Shown here one piece after another: positions 1-12,100 of a stretch of DNA of 36,967 nucleotides. The notes below the pieces were generated by a model that was given only the letters and a program-made list of their open reading frames with translations, was not told where the DNA came from and did no database searches. Source of the DNA: Sporosarcina sp. NCCP-2222 (GTDB taxonomy: Bacteria; Bacillota; Bacilli; Bacillales_A; Planococcaceae); assembly GCF_023168145.1 (NCBI RefSeq), contig NZ_BQYK01000002.1, forward strand, positions 294,572-331,538, read 5' to 3'. The first letter of the stretch is position 1; every line of letters begins with the position of its first letter. The position numbers and the translations under genes were made by a program.

Positions 1-22
1 CAGTCAAAGACCAACATTCAAC

Positions 23-51
23 ATTATACATAAGGATATAGATTTCCGCAA
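23..51 (-). promoter_or_regulatory. SigA-type promoter, downstream member of a tandem pair
   Basis: On the minus strand a -35 TTGCGG (51-46) and a -10 TATAAT (28-23) are separated by exactly 17 bases. It points left out of the window, away from tuf. In Bacillales the S10 ribosomal protein operon (rpsJ first) normally follows tuf, so this is inferred to be an S10-operon promoter; the gene itself is not in the window. Confidence 0.7.
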
Positions 52-87
52 GTCTTTTACGGAAAATCTTTTTCTTTAACCTTGCTT

Positions 88-116
88 ATTATATATTCTT
101 CGGTTCAGATATTCAA
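88..116 (-). promoter_or_regulatory. SigA-type promoter, upstream member of a tandem pair
   Basis: On the minus strand TTGAAT (116-111) and TATAAT (93-88) are spaced by 17 bases. It lies 65 bp upstream of the second promoter and points the same way, so the two form a tandem array after the tuf terminator. The rest of 117-361 shows no convincing gene, repeat or RNA structure. Confidence 0.6.
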
Positions 117-356
117 GTGGGATCCATAAATTTGGAATAAAGTCAGAGAAATGTGTTACCTCTACGGTCTGCATACGCTCCGTTTGACGGTTTCTTTAGT
201 TATCTCTACTATATATCCCAGACGATTTAGTTATTGTTTTTGAGTACTTAATATAGGACTCTTCAAATTAAGCGGATACTTACTTCAGATGAGTGTATGT
301 GAGATTTGTAGATAATCCGAATCGTCGAGCAGAACACTCAGCTGCGTTTTGTAGAC

Positions 357-386
357 ATGAAAAATCCCGTCACAAGGACGGGATTT
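357..386 (-). terminator. Rho-independent terminator after tuf
   Basis: A perfect 10-bp stem (362-371 with 377-386, arm AAATCCCGTC) encloses a 5-base loop and is followed on the minus strand by a run of T. It starts about 25 bases after the tuf stop codon and ends the str operon transcript. Confidence 0.9.
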
Positions 387-411
387 CCATGATTGCAATC
401 AATGTATGATC

Positions 412-1599
412 TTACTTTTCGATTGTAGCAACAACGCCAGCGCCAACTGTACGTCCACCTTCACGGATTGAGAATTTAGTTCCTTCTTCAATCGCGATTG
501 GAGAGATCAATTCAACAGTCATTTCAACGTTGTCTCCAGGCATAACCATCTCAACGCCTTCTGGAAGATGAATGATTCCAGTTACGTCAGTTGTACGGAA
601 GTAGAACTGTGGACGGTAGTTAGAGAAGAATGGAGTGTGACGTCCACCCTCTTCTTTAGAAAGAACGTAAACTTCTGATTTGAACTTAGTGTGCGGCGTG
701 ATTGTACCTGGCTTTGCAAGTACTTGACCACGTTCGATATCTTCACGAGCTACCCCACGAAGAAGTGCACCGATGTTGTCTCCAGCTTCTGCATAGTCAA
801 GAAGCTTACGGAACATTTCAACACCTGTTACAGTTGTTGATTTTGGTTCTTCAGTCAAACCGATGATTTCTACAACGTCACCGACTTTAACTTGGCCACG
901 CTCAACGCGTCCTGTAGCAACTGTACCACGGCCTGTGATCGAGAATACGTCCTCGACAGGCATCATGAATGGCTTTTCAGTGTCACGTGGAGGAGTTGGA
1001 ATGTACTCGTCAACAGCGTTCATAAGCTCAACGACTTTCTCTTCCCACTCTGGCTCTCCTTCAAGAGCTTTAAGAGCAGAACCTTTGATGACTGGTAGGT
1101 CGTCGCCAGGGAACTCATACTCGGAAAGAAGGTCACGAATTTCCATCTCAACTAGTTCAAGAAGTTCTTCGTCGTCAACCATGTCACATTTGTTCATGAA
1201 TACAACTAGGTAAGGAACACCTACTTGACGGGAAAGAAGGATGTGCTCACGAGTTTGTGGCATTGGGCCGTCAGCAGCAGATACTACTAGGATACCGCCG
1301 TCCATTTGAGCAGCACCAGTGATCATGTTCTTAACATAGTCAGCATGTCCTGGGCAGTCAACGTGTGCATAGTGACGCTTTTCAGTTTCATACTCGATGT
1401 GAGAAGTGTTGATTGTGATTCCACGCTCTTTTTCTTCTGGAGCGTTATCAACGTCAGCGTATGATTTCGCTTCTCCACCCATTTTCTTTGAAAGAACTGT
1501 AGCGATTGCTGCAGTCAAAGTTGTTTTACCATGGTCAACGTGACCGATTGTACCAATGTTAGCATGCTCCTTGGAGCGGTCGAATTTTTCTTTAGCCAT
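412..1599 (-). CDS. tuf: Translation elongation factor Tu
   Basis: EF-Tu is the GTPase that carries aminoacyl-tRNA to the ribosomal A site in the cytoplasm. The 395-residue product has the expected family length. It shows the P-loop GHVDHGKTT near residue 19, the G3 motif DCPGHADY near residue 81 and the G4 motif NKCD near residue 136, followed by the beta-barrel domains 2 and 3 (for example [13 protein letters not shown]). The ATG start follows AAGGAGGAATTCCAAA, a strong Shine-Dalgarno. It is the last gene of rplGB-rpsL-rpsG-fusA-tuf, 123 bp after fusA. That gap holds a small GAAGG/CCTTC hairpin but no clear promoter, although tuf often also has its own promoter in Bacillales. Confidence 0.98.
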   Translation of the reverse strand: MAKEKFDRSKEHANIGTIGHVDHGKTTLTAAIATVLSKKMGGEAKSYADVDNAPEEKERGITINTSHIEYETEKRHYAHVDCPGHADYVKNMITGAAQMDGGILVVSAADGPMPQTREHILLSRQVGVPYLVVFMNKCDMVDDEELLELVEMEIRDLLSEYEFPGDDLPVIKGSALKALEGEPEWEEKVVELMNAVDEYIPTPPRDTEKPFMMPVEDVFSITGRGTVATGRVERGQVKVGDVVEIIGLTEEPKSTTVTGVEMFRKLLDYAEAGDNIGALLRGVAREDIERGQVLAKPGTITPHTKFKSEVYVLSKEEGGRHTPFFSNYRPQFYFRTTDVTGIIHLPEGVEMVMPGDNVEMTVELISPIAIEEGTKFSIREGGRTVGAGVVATIEK

Positions 1600-1722
1600 T
1601 TTGGAATTCCTCCTTAAAATGTGAGTGTTTAATTTTATATAGCTATGGAAGCTGAAGGTTCATTCCCTTCAACTATCCATATCTTACAAGTAATCAACTG
1701 TAGAAACAAGGACGAAATACAA

Positions 1723-3801
1723 TTATTCGCCTTTATTTTTTTTGATGACTTCTTCAGAGATTGATTTCGGTACATCTTCGTAGTGATCGAATACCATTGA
1801 GAACACACCGCGTCCTTGTGTATTCGAACGTAGAGATGTTGCGTAACCGAACATTTCCGCTAGTGGAACCATTGCACGGACAACTTGTGCGTTACCGCGT
1901 GCTTCCATACCTTCTACGCGTCCACGACGGGAAGTGATGTCACCCATGATATCTCCCATGTATTCTTCAGGGATGATGACTTCAACTTTCATCATTGGCT
2001 CGAGAAGTACTGGATTACATTTAGCTGCTGCGTTTTTAAGTGCCATGGACGCAGCGATCTTGAATGCCATTTCGTTGGAGTCAACGTCATGGTAAGATCC
2101 GTCAAAGAGACGAGCTTTAACATCGATCAATGGATATCCAGCAAGAACACCATTGTCTAGTGAGTCACGAAGACCCGCTTCAACGGATGGAATGTATTCA
2201 CGAGGAACAACCCCACCGACGATTGCGTTTTGGAATTCGAATCCTTTTCCTTCTTCGTTTGGAGAGAATTCGATCCAAACGTGTCCGTATTGTCCACGAC
2301 CACCAGATTGGCGGACAAACTTACCTTCAACTTCCGCAGCGCTGCGGAATGTTTCACGGTAAGATACTTGTGGAGCACCTACGTTAGCTTCAACCTTGAA
2401 CTCACGGCGTAGACGGTCAACGATGATATCTAGGTGAAGCTCACCCATACCAGCGATGATAACTTCGCCTGTTTCTTGGTCTGTATGCGCACGGAATGTA
2501 GGGTCTTCTTCTTGCAATTTAGCAAGAGCATTACCCATTTTGTCTTGGTCGCCTTTTGTTTTCGGCTCGATTGCAACGGAGATTACCGGTTCAGGGAATT
2601 CCATTGATTCAAGGATGATTGGCGCCTTTTCATCACAAAGTGTGTCCCCAGTTGTTGTATCTTTCAATCCAACAGCTGCCGCGATTTCACCCGCGTGGAC
2701 TTCACTGATCTCTTCACGGCTGTTCGCGTGCATTTGAAGGATACGTCCAACACGCTCACGCTTGCCTTTCGTCGAGTTCTGTACGTAAGAACCTGATTGA
2801 AGGACACCTGAATAGACACGGAAGAATGTAAGTTTACCGACGTAAGGGTCAGTCATAACTTTAAATGCAAGCGCGGAGAATGGATCTTCGTCGCTTGGAT
2901 GACGCTCTTCCTCTTCTTCTGTATCAGGGTTGATACCGCTCATTGAAGGGATATCTGTTGGTGCAGGCAAGTAGTCAACGACTGCATCAAGAACTAGCTG
3001 AACACCTTTGTTTTTAAATGCTGTACCGCAAACAACAGGGTAGAACTCTACCGCAAGTGTCGCTTTACGGATAGCTGTTTTGATTTCTTCGACTGTAAGC
3101 TCTTCGCCGCCGAGGTATTTCTCCATAAGATCTTCATCGAAATCAACAATCGCTTCGATTAGCTTCTCACGGTATTCTTCAGCTTGTGCACGGAACTCTT
3201 CAGGAATTTCCTCGACAGTTGTATCTGTACCAAGGTCATTACCATACATAGTCGCTTTCATTTCGACAAGGTCGATGATTCCGCGGAATGTATCTTCAGA
3301 GCCGATCGGCAATTGGATCGGGTGTGCATTTGCTTGAAGACGGTTGTGAAGCGTACCTACTGAATATAGGAAATCTGCACCTGTCTTGTCCATCTTGTTG
3401 ACGAACACGATACGAGGTACACCATAAGTAGTAGCCTGGCGCCAAACTGTTTCAGTTTGAGGCTCAACACCTGATTGCGCATCAAGAACTGTTACAGCAC
3501 CATCAAGTACACGGAGTGAACGCTCAACTTCAACAGTGAAGTCCACGTGTCCCGGTGTATCGATGATGTTTACTCGATGGCCTTTCCATTGTGCAGTTGT
3601 TGCCGCAGAAGTGATCGTGATACCACGCTCTTGTTCCTGCTCCATCCAGTCCATCTGAGAAGCACCCTCGTGCGTTTCTCCGATTTTATGGATCTTACCT
3701 GTGTAAAAAAGGATCCGCTCAGTCGTCGTCGTTTTACCAGCGTCGATGTGAGCCATGATACCAATGTTACGAGTATTCTCTAAGGAGAACTCTCTAGCCA
3801 T
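1723..3801 (-). CDS. fusA: Translation elongation factor G
   Basis: EF-G is the GTPase that drives tRNA-mRNA translocation and, with ribosome recycling factor, subunit splitting. The 692-residue protein matches family length. Visible motifs are the P-loop [10 protein letters not shown] near residue 17, the G3 motif DTPGHVDF near 82 and the G4 motif NKMD near 136, followed by the domain IV segment with GGRGQYGHV near 510. The ATG sits behind the good Shine-Dalgarno GGAAGGAGATATACAAA. The 196-bp gap to rpsG contains short hairpins (an ACACC/GGTGT stem and a TTCTGC/GCAGAA stem). These might be control or processing sites, but nothing here proves that. No missing motif or frameshift was seen. Confidence 0.98.
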   Translation of the reverse strand: MAREFSLENTRNIGIMAHIDAGKTTTTERILFYTGKIHKIGETHEGASQMDWMEQEQERGITITSAATTAQWKGHRVNIIDTPGHVDFTVEVERSLRVLDGAVTVLDAQSGVEPQTETVWRQATTYGVPRIVFVNKMDKTGADFLYSVGTLHNRLQANAHPIQLPIGSEDTFRGIIDLVEMKATMYGNDLGTDTTVEEIPEEFRAQAEEYREKLIEAIVDFDEDLMEKYLGGEELTVEEIKTAIRKATLAVEFYPVVCGTAFKNKGVQLVLDAVVDYLPAPTDIPSMSGINPDTEEEEERHPSDEDPFSALAFKVMTDPYVGKLTFFRVYSGVLQSGSYVQNSTKGKRERVGRILQMHANSREEISEVHAGEIAAAVGLKDTTTGDTLCDEKAPIILESMEFPEPVISVAIEPKTKGDQDKMGNALAKLQEEDPTFRAHTDQETGEVIIAGMGELHLDIIVDRLRREFKVEANVGAPQVSYRETFRSAAEVEGKFVRQSGGRGQYGHVWIEFSPNEEGKGFEFQNAIVGGVVPREYIPSVEAGLRDSLDNGVLAGYPLIDVKARLFDGSYHDVDSNEMAFKIAASMALKNAAAKCNPVLLEPMMKVEVIIPEEYMGDIMGDITSRRGRVEGMEARGNAQVVRAMVPLAEMFGYATSLRSNTQGRGVFSMVFDHYEDVPKSISEEVIKKNKGE

Positions 3802-3997
3802 TTTGTATATCTCCTTCCGTTTCGGGTTGGGGCATCAATCAAATCACACCTCGGTGTATGTATTTTCAGATCAACAAGAGCGAGCTCGTAAAATTTCTCT
3901 TGAAAATCTTCTTCATCACCTAAGGCTTTTATCTCCGTTCAGCAAAAGCTAGCACGCGTTGCAGATTCTTCTGCCGCAGAAAGATAAATGTCCGATC

Positions 3998-4468
3998 TTA
4001 CCAGCGATAGTGAGCGAATGCTTTGTTCGCTTCAGCCATCTTGTGCATTTCTTCACGACGTTTTACGGAAGCACCTGTGTTGTTGGAAGCATCAAGGATT
4101 TCATTCGCAAGACGTTCCTCCATTGTTTTCTCACCGCGTGTACGGGAGTAGTTCACAAGGTAGCGCAATCCTAGTGTCGTACGGCGTTCAGGACGTACTT
4201 CGACTGGAACTTGGTAGTTCGCACCACCGACACGGCGAGCACGTACTTCAAGTACAGGCATTACATTGTTAAGTGCAGCTTCAAATACTTCAATCGGGTC
4301 TTTTCCGGAACGTTCTTTAACAAGTTCAAACGCACCATAGAGGATTTTTTGAGATGTACCTTTTTTACCGTCTACCATCATTTTATTGATAAGACGAGTG
4401 ACAAGCTTGGAATTGTAAATCGGATCCGGTAATACGTCACGCTTTGCAACAGGACCTTTACGAGGCAT
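3998..4468 (-). CDS. rpsG: 30S ribosomal protein S7
   Basis: S7 is a primary 16S rRNA binding protein that nucleates the 30S head and lines the E site. The 156-residue product begins [20 protein letters not shown] and ends with the conserved [14 protein letters not shown], both typical of bacterial S7. ATG start with a GAAAGGAGGAACAC-type Shine-Dalgarno. It lies 35 bp downstream of rpsL, as in other str operons. S7 represses this operon in E. coli; no homologous site could be confirmed here. Confidence 0.97.
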   Translation of the reverse strand: MPRKGPVAKRDVLPDPIYNSKLVTRLINKMMVDGKKGTSQKILYGAFELVKERSGKDPIEVFEAALNNVMPVLEVRARRVGGANYQVPVEVRPERRTTLGLRYLVNYSRTRGEKTMEERLANEILDASNNTGASVKRREEMHKMAEANKAFAHYRW

Positions 4469-4503
4469 ATTGTGTTCCTCCTTTCGAAATGATCATTTCG
4501 TTA

Positions 4504-4926
4504 TTAGTTTTTCTTTTCTTTTGGTCTTTTCGCACCGTATTGAGAACGGCTTTGCATACGGCCAGTTACGCCAGCTGTATCGAGTGCACCACGAACGATG
4601 TGGTAACGAACACCCGGTAAGTCTTTTACACGTCCGCCGCGGATAAGAACAACGCTGTGCTCTTGAAGGTTGTGGCCTTCACCAGGGATATAAGCGTTGA
4701 CTTCAAGAGTGTTAGTCAAACGTACACGTGCATATTTACGAAGAGCCGAGTTCGGTTTCTTCGGAGTCATCGTGCCGACACGTGTGCAAACACCTCTTTT
4801 TTGTGGTGAATTAACATCAGTCATCGACTTTTTGAAGCTGTTATAGCTCTTTCCGAGTGCTGGTGATTTAGAACCGGAAACTTTCGATTTACGAGGTTTG
4901 CGGACCAATTGGTTAATTGTAGGCAT
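4504..4926 (-). CDS. rpsL: 30S ribosomal protein S12
   Basis: S12 sits at the 30S decoding centre and takes part in proofreading. The 140-residue product has the S12 hallmarks [30 protein letters not shown] and [18 protein letters not shown]. The lysines where classical streptomycin-resistance changes fall (in TPKKPNSA and GRVKDLPG) are both lysine, so the sequence gives no sign of such a mutation. ATG start behind AAAGGAGGAAAATCCG. In the 101-bp gap to rplGB there is a TTTGTG/CACAAA hairpin with a broken T run and an ACCAC/GTGGT hairpin; neither is a convincing terminator. Confidence 0.97.
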   Translation of the reverse strand: MPTINQLVRKPRKSKVSGSKSPALGKSYNSFKKSMTDVNSPQKRGVCTRVGTMTPKKPNSALRKYARVRLTNTLEVNAYIPGEGHNLQEHSVVLIRGGRVKDLPGVRYHIVRGALDTAGVTGRMQSRSQYGAKRPKEKKN

Positions 4927-5027
4927 CGGATTTTCCTCCTTTCATTACTCTTTTACAAGACCACACATCCAGGTGGTTCATTTTAAGGGTAAAAACAAAG
5001 TCTTTGTGCATATATACACAAAAACCA

Positions 5028-5276
5028 TTAAACAGTAATTGCAACCGCTACTGCTCCAACCTCTATTCCACATGCATGGCCGAGAGTAATTCTCGAGTCC
5101 ACATAAGTAATAGGGATGCCGTGAAGCTCTGCTTCCCGGACTACCGGGACGATAAAGCGTTCATCTGCATCGGTCGCAAGGATAACTTCCTTTGCAGCAC
5201 CTGTGCGGATCGCTTTAACTGTTTGCTTTGTACCGATGATCGTTTTCTGTGCCTGCTCCACTTTATCATAAGACAT
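5028..5276 (-). CDS. rplGB: L7Ae-family ribosomal protein (YbxF, L7Ae-like)
   Basis: A small L7Ae/L30e/S12e/Gadd45-family RNA-binding protein, 82 residues, the size of Bacillus YbxF. In that family the protein binds K-turn RNA. The sequence starts [20 protein letters not shown] and ends with the family-typical [18 protein letters not shown] chose the ATG at 5276 because GGAGG lies 8 bases before it; two in-frame ATG codons upstream (the nearer 6 bases away) are too close to or before that Shine-Dalgarno. It is the first gene of the str operon, just after the strong promoter at 5322-5350. Confidence 0.92.
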   Translation of the reverse strand: MSYDKVEQAQKTIIGTKQTVKAIRTGAAKEVILATDADERFIVPVVREAELHGIPITYVDSRITLGHACGIEVGAVAVAITV

Positions 5277-5321
5277 GAGCATATCCTCCAAAGTACAGAC
5301 ATTCAACTATCAACCTTTTGT

Positions 5322-5350
5322 ATATTATCACCTGCCGGAGAAACTGTCAA
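5322..5350 (-). promoter_or_regulatory. SigA-type promoter of the str operon
   Basis: On the minus strand a perfect -35 TTGACA (5350-5345) and -10 TAATAT (5327-5322) are spaced by 17 bases. It sits between the rpoC terminator and rplGB, so the str operon is an independent transcription unit. Confidence 0.8.
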
Positions 5351-5360
5351 CAATTAATAG

Positions 5361-5395
5361 AAAAAACGGGGGGATCTTTTTGACTCCCCCGTTTT
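5361..5395 (-). terminator. Rho-independent terminator after rpoC
   Basis: The arms AAAACGGGGG (5363-5372) and CCCCCGTTTT (5386-5395) form a perfect 10-bp GC-rich stem, with a run of T following on the minus strand. It ends 8 bases after the rpoC stop codon and closes the rpoBC unit. Confidence 0.9.
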
Positions 5396-5403
5396 GTTCC
5401 GGG

Positions 5404-8400
5404 TTACTCTACTGATACTGCGTCAGCGGAGTCTGCTTCTTTGTCTTGTTCCATCTCGACATGACGGTAACGCTGCATACCTGTTCCAGCTGGTACAAGT
5501 TTACCGATGATGACATTTTCCTTCAAGCCGAGCAATTCATCCGTCTTGCCTTTGATAGCTGCATCCGTAAGGACACGCGTCGTTTCTTGGAAGGAAGCTG
5601 CAGATAGGAATGATTCCGTCTCAAGCGACGCTTTTGTAATACCAAGAATGACCGGACGGGATGTTGCCGGCACTTTGCCTTTTTTGAGGACAGCGCCATT
5701 GGCTTCTGAGAACTGATGGATATCCAGCAAAGATCCAGGCAACAAGTCAGTGTCTCCAGCTTCAATAACACGCACTTTGCGAAGCATTTGGCGAACCATT
5801 ACTTCAACGTGCTTATCTCCGATTTCAACACCTTGCATACGGTATACTTTCTGAACTTCCTTCAGCAAGTATTCCTGAACCGTTGCGACATCTTTTACAA
5901 CAATTAATTCTTTCGGATCGATTGAACCTTCCGTGATGCTTTCACCCCGGTCGATCGAATCGCCAATTTGAACTTTTAGACGGGCATTGTAAGGAGCCAA
6001 GTATTTTCTTGTTTCGACTTCACCCTGGATTGTGACTTCTTTCTGTCCTTCCCGGATTTCATCGATTTCGGTCACTTCACCTTTGATTTCAGAAATGACA
6101 GCTTGCCCTTTAGGATTCCTTGCTTCGAAAATTTCTTGGATACGCGGAAGACCTGATGTGATATCGTCTCCTGCGACACCCCCTGTATGGAATGTACGCA
6201 TCGTAAGCTGAGTTCCTGGTTCTCCAATCGATTGTGCAGCGATGATTCCGACTGCTTCACCGACCTCAACCGTTTCACCTGTAGCCAAGTTGATGCCGTA
6301 ACATTTTTTACATACACCGTGTTTCGTATTACATGTAAATGCAGAACGAATCGTCACTGTCTCGATGCCTGCATCAATTACTTTCCGAGATAAGTCAGCC
6401 GTAATTAAGCCATCTTTCTCAACAATCACTTCACCAGTTTCCGGGTGGCGAATTGTTTTCTTCGTGTGGCGGCCTTCAATACGCTCTTCCAGAGTTTCGA
6501 TAATCTCAGCGCCTTCAGTCAGTGCAGAAATTTCTAGACCTCTATCCGTGCCACAATCATCTTCACGGACGATAACATCTTGGGCAACGTCTACAAGACG
6601 ACGAGTCAAGTAACCTGAATCGGCCGTTTTAAGAGCTGTATCCGCAAGACCTTTCCGCGCGCCATGGGTCGAGATAAAGTACTCGAGAACCGTAAGACCT
6701 TCACGGAATGACGATTTGATCGGTAGTTCGATGATACGTCCAGCCGGGTTGGCCATCAAACCACGCATCCCAGCGAGCTGCGTAAAGTTCGATGCGTTAC
6801 CCCGCGCTCCGGAATCACTCATCATGTAAATTGGGTTCGTGTTTTCCAAGGAATCCATCAACTTGTCTTGAATTTCATCCTTGGCATGGCTCCAATAAGA
6901 AATAACACGATCATATCGTTCTTCTTCCGTAATGAGACCACGTCGGAATTGCTGAGTTACTTTATCCACTTTACTTTGCGCTTCCTGCAAGATTTCATCT
7001 TTATTCGGCAAGACGACGATATCAGCGATACCAACAGTGATACCTGCACGCGTGGAATATTTGAAACCTAGGTTTTTCATCCGGTCCAGCATTTTGGAAG
7101 TCTCGGTAATATGGAACTTCTTAAAGATCTCCGCAATGATGTTACCTAGGAATTTCTTAACGAAAGGTGCTACCAAGTCAACGCTTTGCAGATGTTCCTT
7201 AACGTTTACAGTTCCGTCAACGAAGTATTTATCCGGCGTTTCCACTTCCAAGTTGTGGTTTGTCGGCTCATTGATATACGGGAATGTTTCCGGAAGGATT
7301 TCGTTAAAGATCAACTTTCCGACTGTTGTCAGCAAGAGCTTGTGGTTCTGCTCTTCTGTGAACGTCGGGTTGTTCAATGATCCAGCGTACACAGCGATTC
7401 TTGTATGAAGATGTACATGACCTGTCTGGTATGCGATCAATGCTTCATTCACATTACTGAAGACAGTTCCTTCGCCTGCTGCACCTTTACGTTCCAGTGT
7501 TAGGTAATAGTTACCTAATACCATGTCCTGGGAAGGTGTAACAACCGGTTTACCATCTTTCGGGTTCAAGATGTTTTGTGCCGCAAGCATGAGCAAACGC
7601 GCTTCCGCTTGGGCCTCTGCGGATAACGGAACGTGAACAGCCATTTGGTCACCGTCGAAGTCAGCGTTATATGCTGTACATACGAGCGGATGCAGCTGGA
7701 TGGCACGGCCTTCAACAAGCATCGGCTCAAACGCCTGGATACCAAGTCTGTGAAGAGTAGGTGCCCGGTTAAGAAGAACTGGGTGTTCCCTGATAACATC
7801 TTCAAGAACATCCCACACTTCAGAATGCAGACGTTCAATCTTACGCTTCGCACTCTTAATGTTATGTGCAAGTCCGCGCTCTACAAGCTCTTTCATAACA
7901 AACGGCTTGAATAGCTCGATCGCCATTTCCTTAGGCAATCCGCACTGATACATTTTCAAGTTCGGGCCTACGACGATAACGGAACGGCCTGAATAGTCAA
8001 CCCGTTTACCGAGCAGGTTTTGACGGAAACGACCTTGTTTCCCTTTCAGCATATGTGACAAAGACTTCAATGGACGATTTCCCGGTCCAGTGACAGGGCG
8101 TCCGCGTCGTCCGTTATCAACTAATGCATCAACTGCTTCCTGAAGCATCCGCTTTTCGTTTTGGACGATGATGCCAGGTGCGCCTAGATCAAGCAAACGC
8201 TTTAGACGATTGTTACGGTTGATGACTCGGCGATACAGGTCATTCAAATCCGAAGTGGCGAAACGGCCGCCATCCAATTGAACCATCGGACGCAATTCTG
8301 GCGGGATGACCGGAAGCACTTCAAGGACCATCCATTCAGGACGGTTGCCTGAATTACGGAATGATTCCACAACTTCAAGGCGACGGATCGCACGTGTGCG

Positions 8401-9006
8401 GCGCTGTCCCTGAACAGTTTTCAATTCCTCTTTCAGCATTTCCGTTTCCTTGTCTAGATCGATCGCTTTCAAAAGCTGTTCAATCGCTTCTGCACCCATC
8501 AAAGCTTGGAACTTGTTGCCGTACTTTTCACGGTATAAGCGATATTCCTTTTCAGAAAGCAATTGTTTACGCTCTAGCGGAGTATCGGCCGGTTCAATAA
8601 CGACATAAGATGCAAAGTAGATGACTTCTTCCAATGCACGTGGCGTCATATCCAAAATGAGTCCCATACGGCTCGGGATCCCTTTGAAATACCAAATATG
8701 TGTTACAGGAGCAGCCAATTCAATATGTCCCATACGCTCGCGTCGAACTTTTTGACGAGTTACCTCAACGCCACAACGGTCACATACAACACCTTTGTAA
8801 CGTACTCGCTTGTATTTACCGCAATGACATTCCCAGTCTTTCGTCGGTCCGAAGATACGCTCGCAGAACAAGCCGTCTTTCTCGGGCTTTAACGTACGGT
8901 AGTTGATTGTTTCAGGTTTCTTCACTTCACCATATGACCAAGAACGGATCTTATCTGGCGAAGCGAGGCCAATCTTCATATACTCAAAATTATTAACATC
9001 TATCAA
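5404..9006 (-). CDS. rpoC: DNA-directed RNA polymerase subunit beta'
   Basis: This is the clamp and active-site subunit of RNA polymerase. The 1200-residue length fits Bacillales RpoC. Visible features are the N-terminal zinc site CHCGKYKR...VCDRCG near residues 60-78, the catalytic magnesium motif NADFDGDQM near residue 450, the second zinc site (DDCGTDRG and [13 protein letters not shown]) in the 800s, and the conserved [21 protein letters not shown] segment. The start is TTG: GGAGG is 8 bases upstream and the protein begins [20 protein letters not shown] as in Bacillus. The Shine-Dalgarno can pair with CTCC just before the start in a 4-bp stem, a possible but weak translational brake. Cotranscribed with rpoB. 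Confidence 0.98.
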   Translation of the reverse strand: MIDVNNFEYMKIGLASPDKIRSWSYGEVKKPETINYRTLKPEKDGLFCERIFGPTKDWECHCGKYKRVRYKGVVCDRCGVEVTRQKVRRERMGHIELAAPVTHIWYFKGIPSRMGLILDMTPRALEEVIYFASYVVIEPADTPLERKQLLSEKEYRLYREKYGNKFQALMGAEAIEQLLKAIDLDKETEMLKEELKTVQGQRRTRAIRRLEVVESFRNSGNRPEWMVLEVLPVIPPELRPMVQLDGGRFATSDLNDLYRRVINRNNRLKRLLDLGAPGIIVQNEKRMLQEAVDALVDNGRRGRPVTGPGNRPLKSLSHMLKGKQGRFRQNLLGKRVDYSGRSVIVVGPNLKMYQCGLPKEMAIELFKPFVMKELVERGLAHNIKSAKRKIERLHSEVWDVLEDVIREHPVLLNRAPTLHRLGIQAFEPMLVEGRAIQLHPLVCTAYNADFDGDQMAVHVPLSAEAQAEARLLMLAAQNILNPKDGKPVVTPSQDMVLGNYYLTLERKGAAGEGTVFSNVNEALIAYQTGHVHLHTRIAVYAGSLNNPTFTEEQNHKLLLTTVGKLIFNEILPETFPYINEPTNHNLEVETPDKYFVDGTVNVKEHLQSVDLVAPFVKKFLGNIIAEIFKKFHITETSKMLDRMKNLGFKYSTRAGITVGIADIVVLPNKDEILQEAQSKVDKVTQQFRRGLITEEERYDRVISYWSHAKDEIQDKLMDSLENTNPIYMMSDSGARGNASNFTQLAGMRGLMANPAGRIIELPIKSSFREGLTVLEYFISTHGARKGLADTALKTADSGYLTRRLVDVAQDVIVREDDCGTDRGLEISALTEGAEIIETLEERIEGRHTKKTIRHPETGEVIVEKDGLITADLSRKVIDAGIETVTIRSAFTCNTKHGVCKKCYGINLATGETVEVGEAVGIIAAQSIGEPGTQLTMRTFHTGGVAGDDITSGLPRIQEIFEARNPKGQAVISEIKGEVTEIDEIREGQKEVTIQGEVETRKYLAPYNARLKVQIGDSIDRGESITEGSIDPKELIVVKDVATVQEYLLKEVQKVYRMQGVEIGDKHVEVMVRQMLRKVRVIEAGDTDLLPGSLLDIHQFSEANGAVLKKGKVPATSRPVILGITKASLETESFLSAASFQETTRVLTDAAIKGKTDELLGLKENVIIGKLVPAGTGMQRYRHVEMEQDKEADSADAVSVE

Positions 9007-9080
9007 GGAGCCTACCTCCCTTTAATCTTATCTCCACGATGGTTCCATAAAATCAAGCTTCACATTTCCTATCCGTTGAA

Positions 9081-9110
9081 AATAGGGGAGTACTTCAGGA
9101 CTCCCCTATT
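9081..9110 (-). other. Perfect stem-loop in the rpoB-rpoC intergenic region
   Basis: AATAGGGGAGT (9081-9091) pairs without mismatch with ACTCCCCTATT (9100-9110) around an 8-base loop. On the minus strand it is followed only by TTC, so it is a poor terminator. It could be a pause, mRNA processing or stability element between the two RNA polymerase genes. Confidence 0.65.
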
Positions 9111-9119
9111 GGTATGAAA

Positions 9120-12100
9120 TCAAACAGGCTGATCTTCCGTCATGAGATTGAGTGCATCCGTCGGCTGCATATCGTCATCTTCATCAAGATCACGCATCTC
9201 GATCTCCTCGAAATCATCTGTTAGCATCTTAACATCTAAGCCGAGGCTTTGAAGTTCCTTGATCAATACTTTGAATGATTCTGGAACGCCTGGCTGCGGT
9301 ACACTTTGTCCTTTGACAATCGCTTCGTATGTTTTTACACGGCCTACAACATCATCGGACTTCACTGTAAGAATCTCTTGCAATGTATAGGCAGCACCGT
9401 AAGCTTCCAGTGCCCATACTTCCATCTCCCCGAAACGCTGTCCGCCGAATTGGGCTTTACCACCGAGCGGTTGCTGTGTAACAAGTGAGTATGGTCCAGT
9501 GGAACGGGCATGGAGTTTATCGTCGACCATGTGGGCCAACTTGATCATATACATGACACCAACAGAGACCCGGTTATCAAACGGTTCACCTGAGCGACCA
9601 TCATACAAGACCGTTTTTCCGTCACGATTCATGCCGGACTCTTCCATCGTATCCCAAACATCTTCTTCGTTGGCGCCGTCAAATACCGGGGAAGCCATGT
9701 GGATACCCAGATTACGTGCAGCCATTCCAAGATGCAATTCCAAAACCTGACCGATATTCATACGGGATGGTACGCCAAGTGGATTCAACATGACATCGAT
9801 CGGCGTGCCGTCCGGCAAGAATGGCATATCAGACTCCGGTAAAATCCGGGAGATAACCCCCTTGTTACCGTGACGTCCCGCCATCTTGTCCCCAACAGAG
9901 ATCTTACGTTTTTGGACGATATAAGCACGAACGAGCTGATTGACGCCCGGTGGCAATTCATCCCCGTCTTCGCGGTTGAACACTTTCACGTCTAGGACGA
10001 TACCGCCCGCGCCGTGTGGAACACGTAATGAAGTATCGCGCACTTCCCGTGCTTTTTCTCCGAAAATTGCATGTAAAAGACGTTCTTCAGCAGTCAGTTC
10101 AGTAACCCCTTTAGGCGTTACTTTACCAACTAGGATATCGCCATCGCGTACTTCTGCACCGACGCGGATAATGCCGCGGTCATCGAGGTTGCGAAGTGCG
10201 TCTTCACCGACGTTCGGAATATCCCGTGTAATTTCTTCAGGTCCGAGTTTCGTATCCCGTGCTTCTGATTCGTACTCTTCAATATGGATCGAAGTGAATA
10301 CGTCGTCTTTCACAAGGCGTTCACTCATGATGATGGCATCCTCATAGTTATAGCCATCCCACGTCATGAATCCGACTAATACGTTTCGTCCAAGCGCCAA
10401 TTCACCTTTATCCATGGATGGACCGTCAGCGATGATATCGCGTGGTTTCACACGATCACCTACAGATACGATCGGACGTTGGTTATAGCAAGTCCCTTGG
10501 TTGGAACGAATGAAATTCTCCAGACGGTACACAGTAAGGTCACCCTTCACTTCTTTCCCGTCGATTGTTTCAATGCGTCGAATGCGGACTTCTTTCGCTT
10601 CTACATGCTCTACAATACCGTCATATTTCGCAGTAACAGCTGCACCTGAGTCACGGGCTGATACATGCTCCATTCCAGTTCCGACAAACGGCGCTTCCGG
10701 ATTGAGCAATGGTACAGCCTGCCGCTGCATGTTCGCACCCATGAGGGCACGGTTCGAGTCATCGTTTTCAAGGAATGGAATACATGCTGTCGCCGCAGAA
10801 ACTACCTGTTTCGGCGAAACGTCCATGTAATCGATTTGTTCACGTTTGAAGACCGTGTTATCCCCTTGGAAACGGCCGATGACTTCCTCGTTCACATACG
10901 AGCCATCATCATTTAGAGGTGCATTCGCTTGTGCAACGACATAATTGTCCTCGATATCTGCTGTCAGATAGTCGATTTGTTTTGTAACACGATTTGTTTC
11001 CGGATCTACTTTCCGATAAGGCGTTTCGATGAAACCGAATTTATTCACACGCGCAAATGTCGAGAGCGAGTTGATCAACCCGATGTTCGGACCTTCCGGC
11101 GTTTCAATTGGACACATACGGCCATAGTGAGAATAGTGGACGTCACGGACTTCCATTCCGGCACGTTCCCGTGTAAGACCGCCAGGCCCCAAGGCAGAAA
11201 GCCTACGCTTGTGCGTTAATTCCGCAAGCGGGTTTGTCTGGTCCATGAACTGTGACAACTGGGAGCTTCCAAAGAACTCTTTAATAGATGCAATAACAGG
11301 TCGGATATTGATCAGCTGCTGCGGTACGATTGACTGCGTATCATTGATCGACATCCGTTCCTTAACAACCCGTTCCATTCTGGAAAGACCAATCCGGAAC
11401 TGATTTTGAAGCAATTCACCAACCGAACGGAGACGGCGGTTTCCAAGGTGGTCAATGTCGTCTGTATTGCCGACGCCATGCAGTAAATTGAAGAAGTAGC
11501 TAATTGAAGCAACGATGTCAGCTGGCGTGACATGCTTCACTGACTCATCAATATTAGCGTTAGAAATTACATTGATCACTTGCTTGTCTTCGCTTTTTGG
11601 AGCATATATCTTAATGGTTTGGATAGTAATATCATCTTCCAAGACACCACCGACATGCGAGATTTCCTGGATGCCGATGCCCTTTTCGAGATGAGGCAAA
11701 AGGCGGTCCAATGTTCTGCGGTCGATGAGTTGATCTTTCTCCAACAAAATTTCGCCAGTTTCAGGGTCAACTAGTGTTTCCGCAACAACCTGATTGAATA
11801 AGCGATTTTGCAAATGGAGTTTTTTATTCATTTTGTAACGGCCCACATTTGCAAGGTCATATCGCTTCGCATCGAAGAAACGAGAATACAAAAGACTCTT
11901 GGCACTGTCCAATGTAGGCGGTTCGCCAGGACGAAGGCGCTCGTAAATTTCCAGAAGCGCTTTTTCCGAGTTTTCGGTATTGTCTTTCTCTAGCGTGTTG
12001 CGAAGATACTCATTGTCTCCAAGCAACTCGATGATCTCTTGATCTGTGGAGAAGCCAAGGGCACGCAAAAGCACTGTGATCGGCAGCTTTCGTGTACGGT

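Noticed and set aside
863..1213. A 116-codon plus-strand frame inside tuf, serine- and arginine-rich
   Set aside because: Shadow of the highly biased tuf codons; no ribosome binding site.
1600..1722. A separate tuf promoter
   Set aside because: TTGATT and TTGAAG occur, but no -10 at proper spacing; left as an open possibility only.
3988..4272. Plus-strand frames opposite rpsG
   Set aside because: Antisense to a conserved ribosomal protein gene and without translation signals.
4980..5027. Possible terminator between rplGB and rpsL (TTTGTG/CACAAA stem)
   Set aside because: The stem is short and AT-rich and its T run is interrupted; the str operon is expected to continue through it.
11210..11290. 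Rifampicin-resistance change in rpoB
   Set aside because: The residues read are the usual sensitive ones in [19 protein letters not shown] and RRLSALGP.
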